Source: AP-15 sp963703745 (GTDB taxonomy: Bacteria > Pseudomonadota > Alphaproteobacteria > ATCC43930 > CGMCC-115725). Taken from it: a DNA stretch of 64,000 bases. The DNA lies in NCBI GenBank assembly GCA_963703745.1, contig CAVPFL010000005.1, positions 248,001 to 312,000 of the forward strand, in the 5' to 3' direction. The notes under the pieces were generated by a model that did not search any database, had not been told where the DNA came from, and saw nothing but the letters and a program-made list of their open reading frames with translations. Positions 28,304 through 36,858 of this stretch are shown piece by piece. Positions within the stretch are counted from its first letter, which is position 1. Every line of letters starts with the position of its first letter. Position numbers and translations under genes: made by a program.

Positions 28304-28378
28304 TCAGCGCGCAAACACCTCCGACGCCCGACCGGGGGGCGTTTTCGAGGCCTTACGCTTGAGCGTGACATGCGTCAT
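28304..28378 (-). CDS. Possible 24-residue leader peptide before asd
   Basis: ATG 28378 to TGA 28304. Its codons include three Lys, three Thr and adjacent Arg (MTHVTLKRKASKT at the start). Lys and Thr are end products of the pathway that asd feeds, and a terminator-like hairpin follows, as in leader-peptide attenuation. The ribosome site is weak (GCGGGG). This is an inference from position and codon content only. Confidence 0.35.
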   Translation of the reverse strand: MTHVTLKRKASKTPPGRASEVFAR

Positions 28379-28496
28379 CCCCGCGACCATAGGGCGATAC
28401 GCGAACAAAAGCAAATGCGCACGCGCCGCGCGACGCCGGTCGGGCAGGGAGGGTCCGACCTACGAGTCCTCGCCGTCTCGACGGGGGAACGCCCCA

Positions 28497-29199
28497 TCAA
28501 CGCTGGCGTTCGGCAATCACTTTCGGGGTGCCGAATGCCGAACGCCATCTTCGGACGATGGCGAACCGGCATGACGCGGTCAGATCGGCCAACTCCTCCT
28601 CACGATAGAGGCACTCGGGAGCGTGCATCTGATGCTTTTCTGCCATTCGCGGAGAAAGCGTCGACCAGCGGGCGGCAATCGGACGGTCGCGGTGCGGATA
28701 GTCGGCCCCATATTCGGTGTCCAACCCGCTTGCCGACAGAAAGCAGCGCGCGCCCGGATTGGAGTAGGCGTATAGGCCCTCCAGCAGCAACCGAAGTTCG
28801 CCATATCGGATGCAGCCCATCATCCGCTGCGAATAGATGACGTCAAACGGCGGCGCGATGGTGCGCAAGTCGATCGCCCGGACATCGCCCTGGACAAAAC
28901 GGATCGCCGTGCGGCCGAGCGCGGCATTGAATTCGTCGATTGCGGCGCGCTGGTCGGTGAGGTCGATGAATGTGACGTCGGCACCCAGCCTCGCGATACG
29001 GCATGCCTGTGCGCCGTGCCGCCACCAATGTCGATGGCGATCGGCGGCACCTCGGCGGATGCACGAGACGCGACGAACTCCAAGCACGCTTCGTCGAGCC
29101 CGTCCACTCGCTGCGACGAAATATTGCCCCATGGAAGCCCGTGGTCGGCAGTAACACGTCGCCATGGCTGTTCAACGCACCGCTCTGTCCCTGTGACAC
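28497..29199 (-). pseudogene. SAM-dependent methyltransferase, two frameshifts
   Basis: The start VLLPTTGFHGAIF, the next block DGLDEACLEFVASRASAEVPPIAIDIGGGT and the third block AQACRIARLGADVTFIDLTDQRAAIDEFNA to FDVIYSQRMMGCIRYGELRLLLEGLY lie in three frames. The shifts are near 29110 and 29010, the second inside the SAM-binding glycine loop. It is inactive as written. It overlaps the 3' end of the MFS gene by 28 bp. Confidence 0.72.
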
Positions 29200-30575
29200 C
29201 CGCGATTTCTACACCCGAGGCCGAACGCAGATTTTAGCAGGAGGCGGGCCATCGCCGGCAACCGAAGACCCGTGGGCGCGCGCATCGCGCATATGGACCG
29301 ATCCGTTCCGATGCTCGCGGGTCGGTCCATGGTCGACTTTGGCAGAACTGCAATTGCGGCCGCGATTTCCATCGCAAGGCAAAGAAGGAGCGGTGCCGTG
29401 TCGCTGCCGTCGACGCGACGCAACTGGGCCAGCAAGGTCGGCCCGAACGCAAAACTCAATTGGTTGATGGCGACGACGAGGCTGACGATGCGCGCGAATT
29501 GCTGCTTCGGGAACTCTTGCTGGACGATGAGGCCCGGCAGTGAGCTGGCGTTGCCGACACCGGCGCCGAAGAGCATGCAGCCGAGATAGAGCAGCGCAGG
29601 CTCTCTGCTCGCCGCCAGGATTGCCATCCCCAACGCCTGGACGGCGAAATTGAGAGCGGTCACGATCCGCCGGTTGCATCGGTCGACGACATACCCGGTC
29701 GCGACCCGCCCACAGACGGCGGCGAAGGTCGTCAGGCTGACCGCCCAACCGGCGGCCAAAATCCCGATCGTCGGCGACAGAAATGCGACCTCGAGGGTCA
29801 GGAAGCCGACCTGCGCCGTCAGCGCGAGTGCGAATGGGATCGAGGTCGTCAGAAAGCCGCGAGTGACCAGCGCTGGCCCGAGGCGAAATTCCGAAACCTC
29901 GTGCGCCTCGACCAGCCGAGCCGGTTTCGCGTTCCCGAAAAGAAGTTCCGCCGGATCGTGCTCGTCGGAGCGCTTCGGGCGCAGCGTCAGCGCGGCAATC
30001 GGGATCAGCACGGCGAGCATTCCCGCAGCGGCCGCGCCGAGGCCGACCGCCAAGCCAAAGCGCGAGATCGCGAACAGCAACAACGGTGGGATCACGACGC
30101 CACCGGCGCTGCCGCCGTTCATCGCCCAGCTGACGGCGAGCCCGCGCCGGCGGTCGAACCACGGCGCCACGATGATATTGACGGCGGCGCCGCTCATCGA
30201 GGCCCAGCCCAGCGACATCACGCCGAATGCCGCGTAGACCTGCCAGGGCCTGACGACCAGGCCCAGCAACACGACGCCGCCGGCGATCGCGACGGTGCCG
30301 ACAGTAACGACGAGGCGTGGACCCCAGCGATCGAAGAGCCTCCCGACGGCAAAAAACAGGAGGACGGCACCGAGCGCGTAATAGAGGGTGATCGCCGGCG
30401 AGAGTTGCGCCGTCGACCAGCCGTGCCGAGCTTCAAGCGCCACGAGGTATATGCCCGGGCCGTAAAAGCCGAGCCCGAAACCGAACATTGCGACGAGAAA
30501 GGCCGCAGCGACGACGAGCCAGCCACGGTACAGCCGGGCCGCGGGTGTCGAGGGACCGAAAGGCGCATCTTGCAT
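29172..30575 (-). CDS. MFS transporter
   Basis: 467 residues. Twelve hydrophobic segments can be followed from GWLVVAAAFLVAMFGFGLGF to LLLCLAMEIAAAIAVL, with the loop motif GRLFDRWGPRLVV after TM2. It resembles the oxalate/formate-like and monocarboxylate MFS groups. The substrate is unknown. The last 50 residues after IAVLPKS look unlike the family and overlap the methyltransferase remnant, so the original stop was probably lost and the frame reads on. It is divergent from the Ada gene. Confidence 0.8.
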   Translation of the reverse strand: MQDAPFGPSTPAARLYRGWLVVAAAFLVAMFGFGLGFYGPGIYLVALEARHGWSTAQLSPAITLYYALGAVLLFFAVGRLFDRWGPRLVVTVGTVAIAGGVVLLGLVVRPWQVYAAFGVMSLGWASMSGAAVNIIVAPWFDRRRGLAVSWAMNGGSAGGVVIPPLLLFAISRFGLAVGLGAAAAGMLAVLIPIAALTLRPKRSDEHDPAELLFGNAKPARLVEAHEVSEFRLGPALVTRGFLTTSIPFALALTAQVGFLTLEVAFLSPTIGILAAGWAVSLTTFAAVCGRVATGYVVDRCNRRIVTALNFAVQALGMAILAASREPALLYLGCMLFGAGVGNASSLPGLIVQQEFPKQQFARIVSLVVAINQLSFAFGPTLLAQLRRVDGSDTAPLLLCLAMEIAAAIAVLPKSTMDRPASIGTDRSICAMRAPTGLRLPAMARLLLKSAFGLGCRNRGCHRDRAVR

Positions 30576-30688
30576 GCGCGGCAGGATGATGCCGCGATAG
30601 GACCTATGCTCGCCGAGATCGGACGCGATCCGCCGATCGAGTTCTGATTTCGTCTACCGAGGCTTGGGAATGTCCCCAATCTTAAACT

Positions 30689-31273
30689 ATGGACGTCCTA
30701 TTGCCCTTCGATCTCGATTGGGAGACCTGCGATCGCGCGCGTCTGGTGCGCGACCCGGCCTTCGACGGCCTGTTTTTCACCGGTGTGCGCACGACCCGCA
30801 TCTACTGCCGCCCGGTCTGCGGCGTGCGGCCCGCGAAATCCGAAAATGTCCGGTTCTTCCCGACGGCCGCCGCTGCGGAACGGGCGGGCTTTCGGCCGTG
30901 CCTGCGCTGCCGGCCGGAAGCGGCGCCGGGGTGCCCGGCTTGGAACGGCACGGCGACCACGGTCGCCCGCGGCATGCGACTGATCGAGGAAGGGTTCCTC
31001 GACAAGGCCTCGGTCGCCGAACTCGCTGATCGCCTCGGAATCGGGCCGCGCCACCTGCTGCGGCTCTTTCTTCACCACGCCGGCGCAACCCCGAGCGAGG
31101 TCGCCGCGACGCGTCGCGTACAGGCTGCAAAACGCCTTATCGATGAGACTGCGATGCCGCTCTCGGAAATCGCCTTCGCCGCAGGGTTCCGCAGCATCCG
31201 GCGGTTCAACGATGCATTTCGCACGACCTACGGGCGCGCGCCCTCCTCGCTTCGCCGGGCGATCCGAGCCTGA
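30689..31273 (+). CDS. Ada-type methylphosphotriester-DNA methyltransferase and AraC regulator
   Basis: 194 residues. The N-terminal Ada zinc domain (GVRTTRIYCRPVCGVRPAKSENV and FRPCLRCRPE, four Cys) repairs phosphotriesters by self-methylation. Residues about 95-190 form an AraC DNA-binding domain (LIEEGFLDKASVAELADRLGI, LSEIAFAAGFRSIRRFNDAFRTTYG). Many alphaproteobacterial homologues continue into an AlkA glycosylase domain, but here the frame stops right after the HTH. It may be a natural AdaA-like form or a truncation. No alkyltransferase partner is nearby. Confidence 0.85.
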   Translation: MDVLLPFDLDWETCDRARLVRDPAFDGLFFTGVRTTRIYCRPVCGVRPAKSENVRFFPTAAAAERAGFRPCLRCRPEAAPGCPAWNGTATTVARGMRLIEEGFLDKASVAELADRLGIGPRHLLRLFLHHAGATPSEVAATRRVQAAKRLIDETAMPLSEIAFAAGFRSIRRFNDAFRTTYGRAPSSLRRAIRA

Positions 31274-31701
31274 AATTGGGCCACAGGAGCGACCAGACGC
31301 GGCGCAACTCGCCTTTTCAAAGGACTGCGCGAGTCCGCCACTGCGCGCGTCTTCGTCCAGGCTTTGCGCTTGATTGATTGATCATCGTGCCATCTGGCGT
31401 CTATGTAAGATGTGAGCCTCTTGTAAGATAAGACGACGCTGACCACATCGGCTAGTGTTTGGTGTACATACCGGACTCGAATAGTGACACGACCGATCTT
31501 TTATGCTACGATTAATTAATATTGGCATGAATGCACGGTTTCGTCTGTGCCGTAGCTTGTCCTCTGTGGTCTGAAGAAACAGGTGAGTCGGAGCTTCTTG
31601 CGATTGTTGCTTACCAAACAGACTGGACGCCTTGATAGAGGCCATACCGGTTGCTGCCGTCCATTTGTCCGGTTGGGTCCGCGAGGGAGGCTTCCTCTGC
31701 G
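31274..31701. other. AT-richer intergenic stretch without a gene
   Basis: A 428-bp gap between the convergent Ada and exporter genes. Base composition drops to a more AT-rich level around 31380-31560 (an ATTAATTAATATT run at about 31511), unlike the surroundings, which suggests foreign DNA. No coding frame, terminator or RNA structure was recognised. Confidence 0.5.
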
Positions 31702-32883
31702 TCATGATTGCTGCAACGCGCGGGCAAAGCCAATCGTCACAAGCCCAAAAATCATACAGAAACACACAAGCGGCCAAGCCGTGTCAGACGGTAACCATAC
31801 GATAGCCGTTGTCCCCACAACGCCCACCACGAGGCTCACCCCGCAACTGTAGAGCGCACTTGCCGTACCGGCAGCATAGCCGAACGGGCGCAGCGCCCCG
31901 TTCGCAGTGACTGCGCAGGTGACAGAAATGCCGATCGCAACGACCCACATTGGAGCGATGAAACCTACGATCGACGGGTAGGCCACGAGCTGACACGCCG
32001 CGAGTACTGCACCGCCAACGAGCAGCAGCATCATGCCTCGAATCAGGCAGCCGCGTTCTCCCCAACGGGCGACCAGCCGCGCCGAAAACCAGGAGGTGGC
32101 GATCATTACCACGGCAACCGTGGCAAATACGACGCTGAACGCCGAAGGCGTCAGGCCGATCCGGCCAATGAGCACGCGGGGCGAGATTGAGAAATACACA
32201 AAGAAAGACCCCAGCGCCGCGCTGTAGCCAAGGGTGTAGATCAGGAACGATGTGTTGGTCAGGATCTCTCGGAAGTGCGCGAGTTTTGCAACCGCATGGG
32301 CCGTCGGTCGCGTTTCCGGCCAGCATAGGAGGGCTTGCACGCCGTTCAGGGCGCCTAACAACGCAAGCAATCTGAATATGCCCTGCCAGCCGAAAGCATG
32401 TGCGATGCCCGCACCGACCGTCGGACCCAAGGCCGGAACGAAGCCCAGCATTGATCCGAGCAGGCTGTAGATAACGGCGCTCTCCCATCGACCGGCGAAG
32501 ACATCGCGGACAGTGGCAAAGGTCGCGACGATTGTCGCCGCCGCGCCCGCTGCCTCTGCGACACGAAACCCGACGAAAATTGGGCCGGACGCGGTGCCGG
32601 CCAGCACTGCCGACGCGATGCCGAAGAGTATAGCGCCACCGATGAGGACAGGCCGTCTGCCGAGCCAGTCGGAGAGCGGGCCGAACGCCAGCTGCCCAAA
32701 TCCGAGGACCAGCATGTAGAAGCTCAGCGTGAGCTGGATCGTAGCCGCCGTCGTGTGCAGAGCGGCTGGCATTTGCGGCACCACGGGCAGGTAGGCATCC
32801 ATGCCGAGTGATGCGAGCAGGTCGAATGGCGCCAAGATCAGCAGCGACACTCTGAGAGAGTACGTCCAGGTTTTGGGCGGCAT
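31702..32883 (-). CDS. CmlA/FloR-like chloramphenicol-florfenicol efflux transporter (MFS, DHA1)
   Basis: 393 residues with 12 hydrophobic segments. The start (SLLILAPFDLLASLGMDAYLPVVPQMP, TIQLTLSFYMLVLGFGQLAFGPLSD, LGRRPVLIGG) and later blocks (IVATFATVRDVFAGR, FVPALGPTVGAG, GSFFVYFSISPRVLIGR, FIAPMWVVAIGISVTCAVTANGAL) match CmlA and FloR closely. Motif A and the DHA1 layout are kept. It would export phenicols or related compounds from the cytoplasm by proton exchange. It is intact and alone. A short hairpin lies in the leader. Confidence 0.85.
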   Translation of the reverse strand: MPPKTWTYSLRVSLLILAPFDLLASLGMDAYLPVVPQMPAALHTTAATIQLTLSFYMLVLGFGQLAFGPLSDWLGRRPVLIGGAILFGIASAVLAGTASGPIFVGFRVAEAAGAAATIVATFATVRDVFAGRWESAVIYSLLGSMLGFVPALGPTVGAGIAHAFGWQGIFRLLALLGALNGVQALLCWPETRPTAHAVAKLAHFREILTNTSFLIYTLGYSAALGSFFVYFSISPRVLIGRIGLTPSAFSVVFATVAVVMIATSWFSARLVARWGERGCLIRGMMLLLVGGAVLAACQLVAYPSIVGFIAPMWVVAIGISVTCAVTANGALRPFGYAAGTASALYSCGVSLVVGVVGTTAIVWLPSDTAWPLVCFCMIFGLVTIGFARALQQS

Positions 32884-32962
32884 GAGGCAACCCCGGGCAT
32901 TGGGCTCGGCGGCGACCTCGGTCCAAATCGTCTCCTGAGAAAGAGACTGAAACGCAGGGAAC

Positions 32963-32996
32963 GCCGCAACAACTGGTTCGCGTCAGGTGTTGCGGC
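32963..32996. promoter_or_regulatory. Hairpin in the leader of the CmlA/FloR-like gene
   Basis: GCCGCAACA (32963-32971) and TGTTGCGGC (32988-32996) form a perfect 9-bp stem with a 16-base loop, 80 bp before the exporter ATG. It could be an operator palindrome or an attenuation element, as phenicol exporter genes may be translationally attenuated. It has no T-run on the gene's strand. Confidence 0.45.
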
Positions 32997-33169
32997 TCAG
33001 CGAATTGCGGTGGTGGTCCCCATTTCGGTATTTTCCTTGCTCGGGCGGCTTCCGATGCAAATCATCCCGCGAATCGAAAGCATTATCGAATGGATCGCCG
33101 CCGCATACAAGCCCGGCGCGGAGGGGTCAAACATACCGGAATCGCAATCTCGCGGCGCTTACCGGATGG

Positions 33170-33623
33170 TTACGCCTCGAGCAACGAAGCGTCGTAGCAC
33201 ACGAACTCGACCGTATGGTAGTCCGGGTCCGAAACATAGATCGAGCGCCAGCCGATCCAGGGATGCGTCGAAACATTGGGCTTAAGGCCGTTCGGTCAGG
33301 TATTCGAGGGTGCGCTGGTAATCGGGAAGCGCGATTTCGAGGGCGAAATGGTGGAGGGTCGAGCAATCCGCATCATACCCGACCCAGCTTTTACCGGCCC
33401 GGTTCGACGCCCATTGGCGATCGAACAGCCCGATGATCTGCGTATGGCCGGCGACGCCATCGACGACCCGCATGAACGCAATGGCGCCGTGCAGCACGCG
33501 GATCAGCGGGAAACCCAGTACGTCGCGATAAAATGCAATCGAGCGGTGAAGGTCGGCGACGCGCAGCACGATTTCGCCGACACCGAGCGGCCGGATCGGG
33601 ATTGCCGTTGGCGTCTCCGACAT
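33170..33623 (-). pseudogene. VOC-family (glyoxalase-like) protein, frameshifted near the 3' end
   Basis: From the ATG at 33623: GVGEIVLRVADLHRSIAFYRDVLGFPLIRV, then HHFALEIALPDYQRTLEYLTER and a stop caused by a missing base near 33285. The next frame carries the expected end GLKPNVSTHPWIGWRSIYVSDPDYHTVEFVCYD to TAA at 33170, which includes the C-terminal metal-ligand position. The gene lies 3 bp after the Rieske gene and was its operon partner. The shift is in a G-run. Confidence 0.78.
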
Positions 33624-33626
33624 CGG

Positions 33627-35198
33627 TCAGCCCTCCCTGCCGACGAAATCGAGCGCCTGCGCCGCGAGGCGCAGACCGTGATGGCGCTTCATCGGCATAT
33701 TTAAATAGCGGTTGACCGCGGCGCAGATCGTATCGGCCCACGGAGCGTCGGGCGCCGCCGCCAATTCGTCCGCGACCGCACAGACAACCTTGAGCCGGTG
33801 GCAGGCGACGATCGGCTCGGGAATGCCGTGGTCGTAGAGCGGCTTCGTCGCGGCGGCGAAAAAGGCGCGGCGATCCGCGACATGCCAGCGCGCCGCGTCC
33901 TCGCCGGCGCCGATATATTTGCGGTTGCGACCTATGAACAGCGCCAATTGCAGCGCCGCCCGCGGCCAGAGATCGGGGCGTTCATCGCAGAGGTGGCGGC
34001 AGGCATTGGCAAAGGTCAGTGCATGGGTGAAATCGAGCCAGCCGACATTGTCGGCGATCACATTGTCGGTGGCGCTGTCGAACGCGGTGTCGAAATGCAG
34101 CAGGTTCGATGCGGCAGCGCCCAAGAGCGCATCAAACAGCTCGCGCATCGGGCGGCCCGATGAGGCCAAGGTCCGGCGCAAAGTGCCCTCGATTGAAAGA
34201 CCAACAAAATCCTCCATGCGCGCGGCGGCGTGGCCGCCGCCGTCCCAAGCGGCGAGCGCTCCGGCATAGCCGCGGAACTCAGGTAAAAGGTCCTCGCGCC
34301 GTGCGCGCACCAGCATGCGCGTCAGCGCCAGCAGCACCGGTTCGGCTGCCTCGTCGCCGAGGCGCTCGATCAACTGCCCGGCCTTCAGCGTGTAGATCGC
34401 GCAATGGCCGAACCCGGCGTAATGCGCGAGCGCCGCTTCGCCGAATGCGGGGCGCAACGACGCGTAGGGACGCTTGTCGATCAGCGCGCCGCGCAGCCGG
34501 GCGACGGCGGCGCCCTCGTCTTCCGCCTCGACGGCGGCGGCGAACCCGGTCCCGTCCCACTCGCCGACCCTCTCGGGATAGGGAAACTCGCCGGCGCCCA
34601 TGGTATCCCACGCGATACGACCGAGGGGGTCGAGCAGTGCCGCAAGGCGTTCCGCTGCACTCTCGGCGCGCGACGCGAGCGCCAGCCAATCGGCGGCCGC
34701 GGCGTAGGCGTGCGTCATGCCGCCTTCGAGCCGCCCGTTGCACCGCCGAAAGGCGTGCACCAGCGCCTCGCTCGCGTCGAAGCCGGCACGCTCCAGCCGG
34801 GCGACCTCGCGCGCCAGGCGCGGGCGATCGTTGTCCAGCACTGCAACGGCGATGCCGGCGAGGGCACGAGCCCGTTGGGCGTCGGCCGGCGGGTCGGAGA
34901 CGTTTGCGAGGATTTCGCCATCTCGCTCGGCGACCTCATAAGTGCGAACCGGATCGCGGCCGACCAGTGCTTCGCCGCTCGCCAGGTCGAATTTCCAGTT
35001 GTGCCAGTTGCAGGTCAGGACGCATCCCGGCCCGAGGGTGCCTTCGCTCAGCGGATAACCCTCGTGCGGGCAGCGGTTGGCGATGGCGAACAGGCGATCC
35101 TCATCGCTGATCACCAGCACCTGCTTGCCGCCGCAGCGCACCAGCTTGCGGCCGTGACGGCCGAGTTCGCTGCGCTGCAATCCTGTCGGGTTGAACAT
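33627..35198 (-). CDS. Rieske [2Fe-2S] protein with a large unassigned C-terminal region
   Basis: 523 residues. The N-terminal Rieske domain (residues about 1-105) binds the cluster through CPHEGYPL and CNWHNWKFD (two Cys, two His). Residues about 110-520 are mainly helical, with several conserved-looking His-rich patches (HAFRRCNGRLEGGMTHAYAAA, HYAGFGHCAIYTLKAGQL, NLLHFDTAFDSATDNV, RHLCDERPDLWPRAALQLALFIGRNRKYIG). No known oxygenase catalytic domain was recognised. It likely carries electrons to, or is part of, an oxidoreductase. It is intact and followed by the VOC gene. Confidence 0.78.
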   Translation of the reverse strand: MFNPTGLQRSELGRHGRKLVRCGGKQVLVISDEDRLFAIANRCPHEGYPLSEGTLGPGCVLTCNWHNWKFDLASGEALVGRDPVRTYEVAERDGEILANVSDPPADAQRARALAGIAVAVLDNDRPRLAREVARLERAGFDASEALVHAFRRCNGRLEGGMTHAYAAAADWLALASRAESAAERLAALLDPLGRIAWDTMGAGEFPYPERVGEWDGTGFAAAVEAEDEGAAVARLRGALIDKRPYASLRPAFGEAALAHYAGFGHCAIYTLKAGQLIERLGDEAAEPVLLALTRMLVRARREDLLPEFRGYAGALAAWDGGGHAAARMEDFVGLSIEGTLRRTLASSGRPMRELFDALLGAAASNLLHFDTAFDSATDNVIADNVGWLDFTHALTFANACRHLCDERPDLWPRAALQLALFIGRNRKYIGAGEDAARWHVADRRAFFAAATKPLYDHGIPEPIVACHRLKVVCAVADELAAAPDAPWADTICAAVNRYLNMPMKRHHGLRLAAQALDFVGREG

Positions 35199-35226
35199 GA
35201 CGGCACCTCCTCTCGGTCATCTTTAT

Positions 35227-36055
35227 CTATGAACATTTCGCCGCCCGCGCGTCGCGCGGTACAGCCATCTGCCAGGCGCTCAGCCAGGCCAGCGCCGCGA
35301 CCGGCTGTGCTGCGAGAAACACCCAGACACCGGCGGCCGGCGCCGCCTCTATTGTGAAGCCATTGGCGAAGCCGGCGAGATTGGCGACCGCCGCGGCCAT
35401 CGCCGAGCCCGCCGCCGCTCCGGTCAGCCTTACGGTCGCAATGCCGGCGCCGCCGATCGCCCGCTCAGCGCCGGCGAGAGCGCCGAGGATGCCTTGCGTG
35501 ATGAATGCGTAGGACAGCCCGACCCCGACGCCGATCAAGCCGGCGGCGGCAACGACCAAGGCGAGATTGCCGCCGTCGACGACCAGCGCGCAGCATGCGA
35601 GCCCGACAAGGATCGCGACCGCCCCGAGGCGGATCAGCCGGTTCGGCCAGGCGCCAGTCAGTCCCGCGACCGGCAGCGCCGTGGCGGTCCAGCTTAGCGC
35701 CTCGGCGCTGACCACATACCCGGCGGCGAGCGCCGACAAACCCCGCAAGGTCTGCAATACGGCCGGCCCGTAGACGGTCAATCCCATCGCGGCATAGAAC
35801 AAAAACAAAGTTGCGTAGCCGGCCCCGTGGACGGTCCGCGGATCGCGTGATCCCAAGGGGAAGAGCCGCGCGCCGCCGCGCGCATCGAGCTTCAATGCTA
35901 TCACGAAGGCCGCCATACCGAGCCTGGTCAACCCGGCCACACGGATGAAATCATCGGCCAGATCCGAGGCGGCAATCAGCGTGATACCGATAGCGATGCA
36001 GCCGCCCCTCGCTCAGCAGGTCCACCCAGCTTCCGCTCACGGCCGCCGCACCCAT
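35227..36055 (-). pseudogene. MFS transporter lacking its N-terminal half
   Basis: A GGAGGAG site and ATG at 36055 begin MGAAAVSGSWVDLLSEG. Coding then breaks and resumes in another frame with the last six transmembrane segments (ATLFLFYAAMGLTVYGPAVL, SWTATALPVAGLTG, GVGVGLSYAFITQGILGAL, GVWVFLAAQPVAALAWL). About 200 codons of the first half are deleted. It is divergent from the SufR-like regulator and was probably its target. Confidence 0.7.
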
Positions 36056-36083
36056 CGTCTCCTCCCACCCCAAGGACCTTTTC

Positions 36084-36134
36084 AAAAGCGCTCACTTATT
36101 TTATGATAACAGTGTTACGAAAGCGATCGCTTTC
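36084..36134. promoter_or_regulatory. Divergent promoter with a perfect 16-bp palindromic operator
   Basis: GAAAGCGATCGCTTTC at 36119-36134 is a perfect palindrome. Its half AAAGCG recurs at about 36084. TATGAT-like sequence (about 36102) lies between them. The site is just upstream of the regulator ATG at 36151 and opposite the MFS start at 36055, the usual place for autoregulation by a winged-helix repressor. Confidence 0.65.
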
Positions 36135-36150
36135 TTTATGGCCGGAGAGG

Positions 36151-36858
36151 ATGAGCACCGACAGCAGCGCCAGGCTCCTCTATGCGCTGAAATCGCGCGG
36201 CCCCCTCGGTACGCGCGACCTGGCGGCCATCCTCGGGATCACCGAGGTCGGCGTGCGCCAGCACTTGGCGAAGATCCAGGGCAACGGTCTTGTCGCGTTC
36301 GATGACCGGACCGGCGAGGTCGGCCGCCCGAAACGGGTTTGGCGGTTGACGGCAAAGGGCCACGCCCGGTTTCCCGATACGCATGGTGATCTGACCGTCA
36401 GCCTGATCGACGGCATCCGGTCGGTGTTTGGCGCCGCGGGCCTCGATCGCCTCATCGAGCTGCGGCAGCAGCAGATGGCGGCGAGCTACCGCCGGGCCCT
36501 GGAGCCGCACTCGGACCTCGGCGATCGCGTCCGCCTCTTGGCCGGTCTCCGAACGGGCGAGGGCTACATGGCCGAGGTCGAGACGCAGGAAGACGGTAGC
36601 TTTCTGCTGATCGAAAACCACTGTCCGATCTGCGCCGCTGCGGCAGCCTGCCAGGGCTTCTGCCGGTCGGAGCTCGAGCTGTTCGAGGCGGCGTTCGGGG
36701 CCGACGTTTCCGTCACCCGTCAGGAGCATCTGCTCTCCGGCGCACGCCGCTGCGTCTATCGCGTGGCACGCCGGGAGAGGCCGAAATACGCAACCCGGCG
36801 GCGAGCCATCGATCGCGGCGGCGACCCGGCACTCCGCAGCAAGCGGGCGGACAAATGA
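36151..36858 (+). CDS. SufR-like winged-helix regulator with a C-terminal cysteine cluster
   Basis: 235 residues. The N-terminal winged helix (LLYALKSRGPLGTRDLAAILGITEVGVRQHLAKIQ, GRPKRVWRLTAKGH) is followed by a domain ending in HCPICAAAAACQGFCRSELELF and SGARRCVYRV. The Cys spacing resembles the Fe-S cluster-binding SufR group. The ATG at 36151 was preferred over 36103, because the longer reading would place the 16-bp palindrome inside the gene. The stop overlaps the next start (ATGA). It probably represses itself, the oxidoreductase gene and the divergent transporter in response to redox or iron state. Confidence 0.8.
   Translation: MSTDSSARLLYALKSRGPLGTRDLAAILGITEVGVRQHLAKIQGNGLVAFDDRTGEVGRPKRVWRLTAKGHARFPDTHGDLTVSLIDGIRSVFGAAGLDRLIELRQQQMAASYRRALEPHSDLGDRVRLLAGLRTGEGYMAEVETQEDGSFLLIENHCPICAAAAACQGFCRSELELFEAAFGADVSVTRQEHLLSGARRCVYRVARRERPKYATRRRAIDRGGDPALRSKRADK

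Noticed and set aside
34109..35357. Long plus-strand ORFs across the Rieske gene
   Set aside because: Arg/Ala/Pro-rich shadow frames opposite a gene with clear Rieske motifs.
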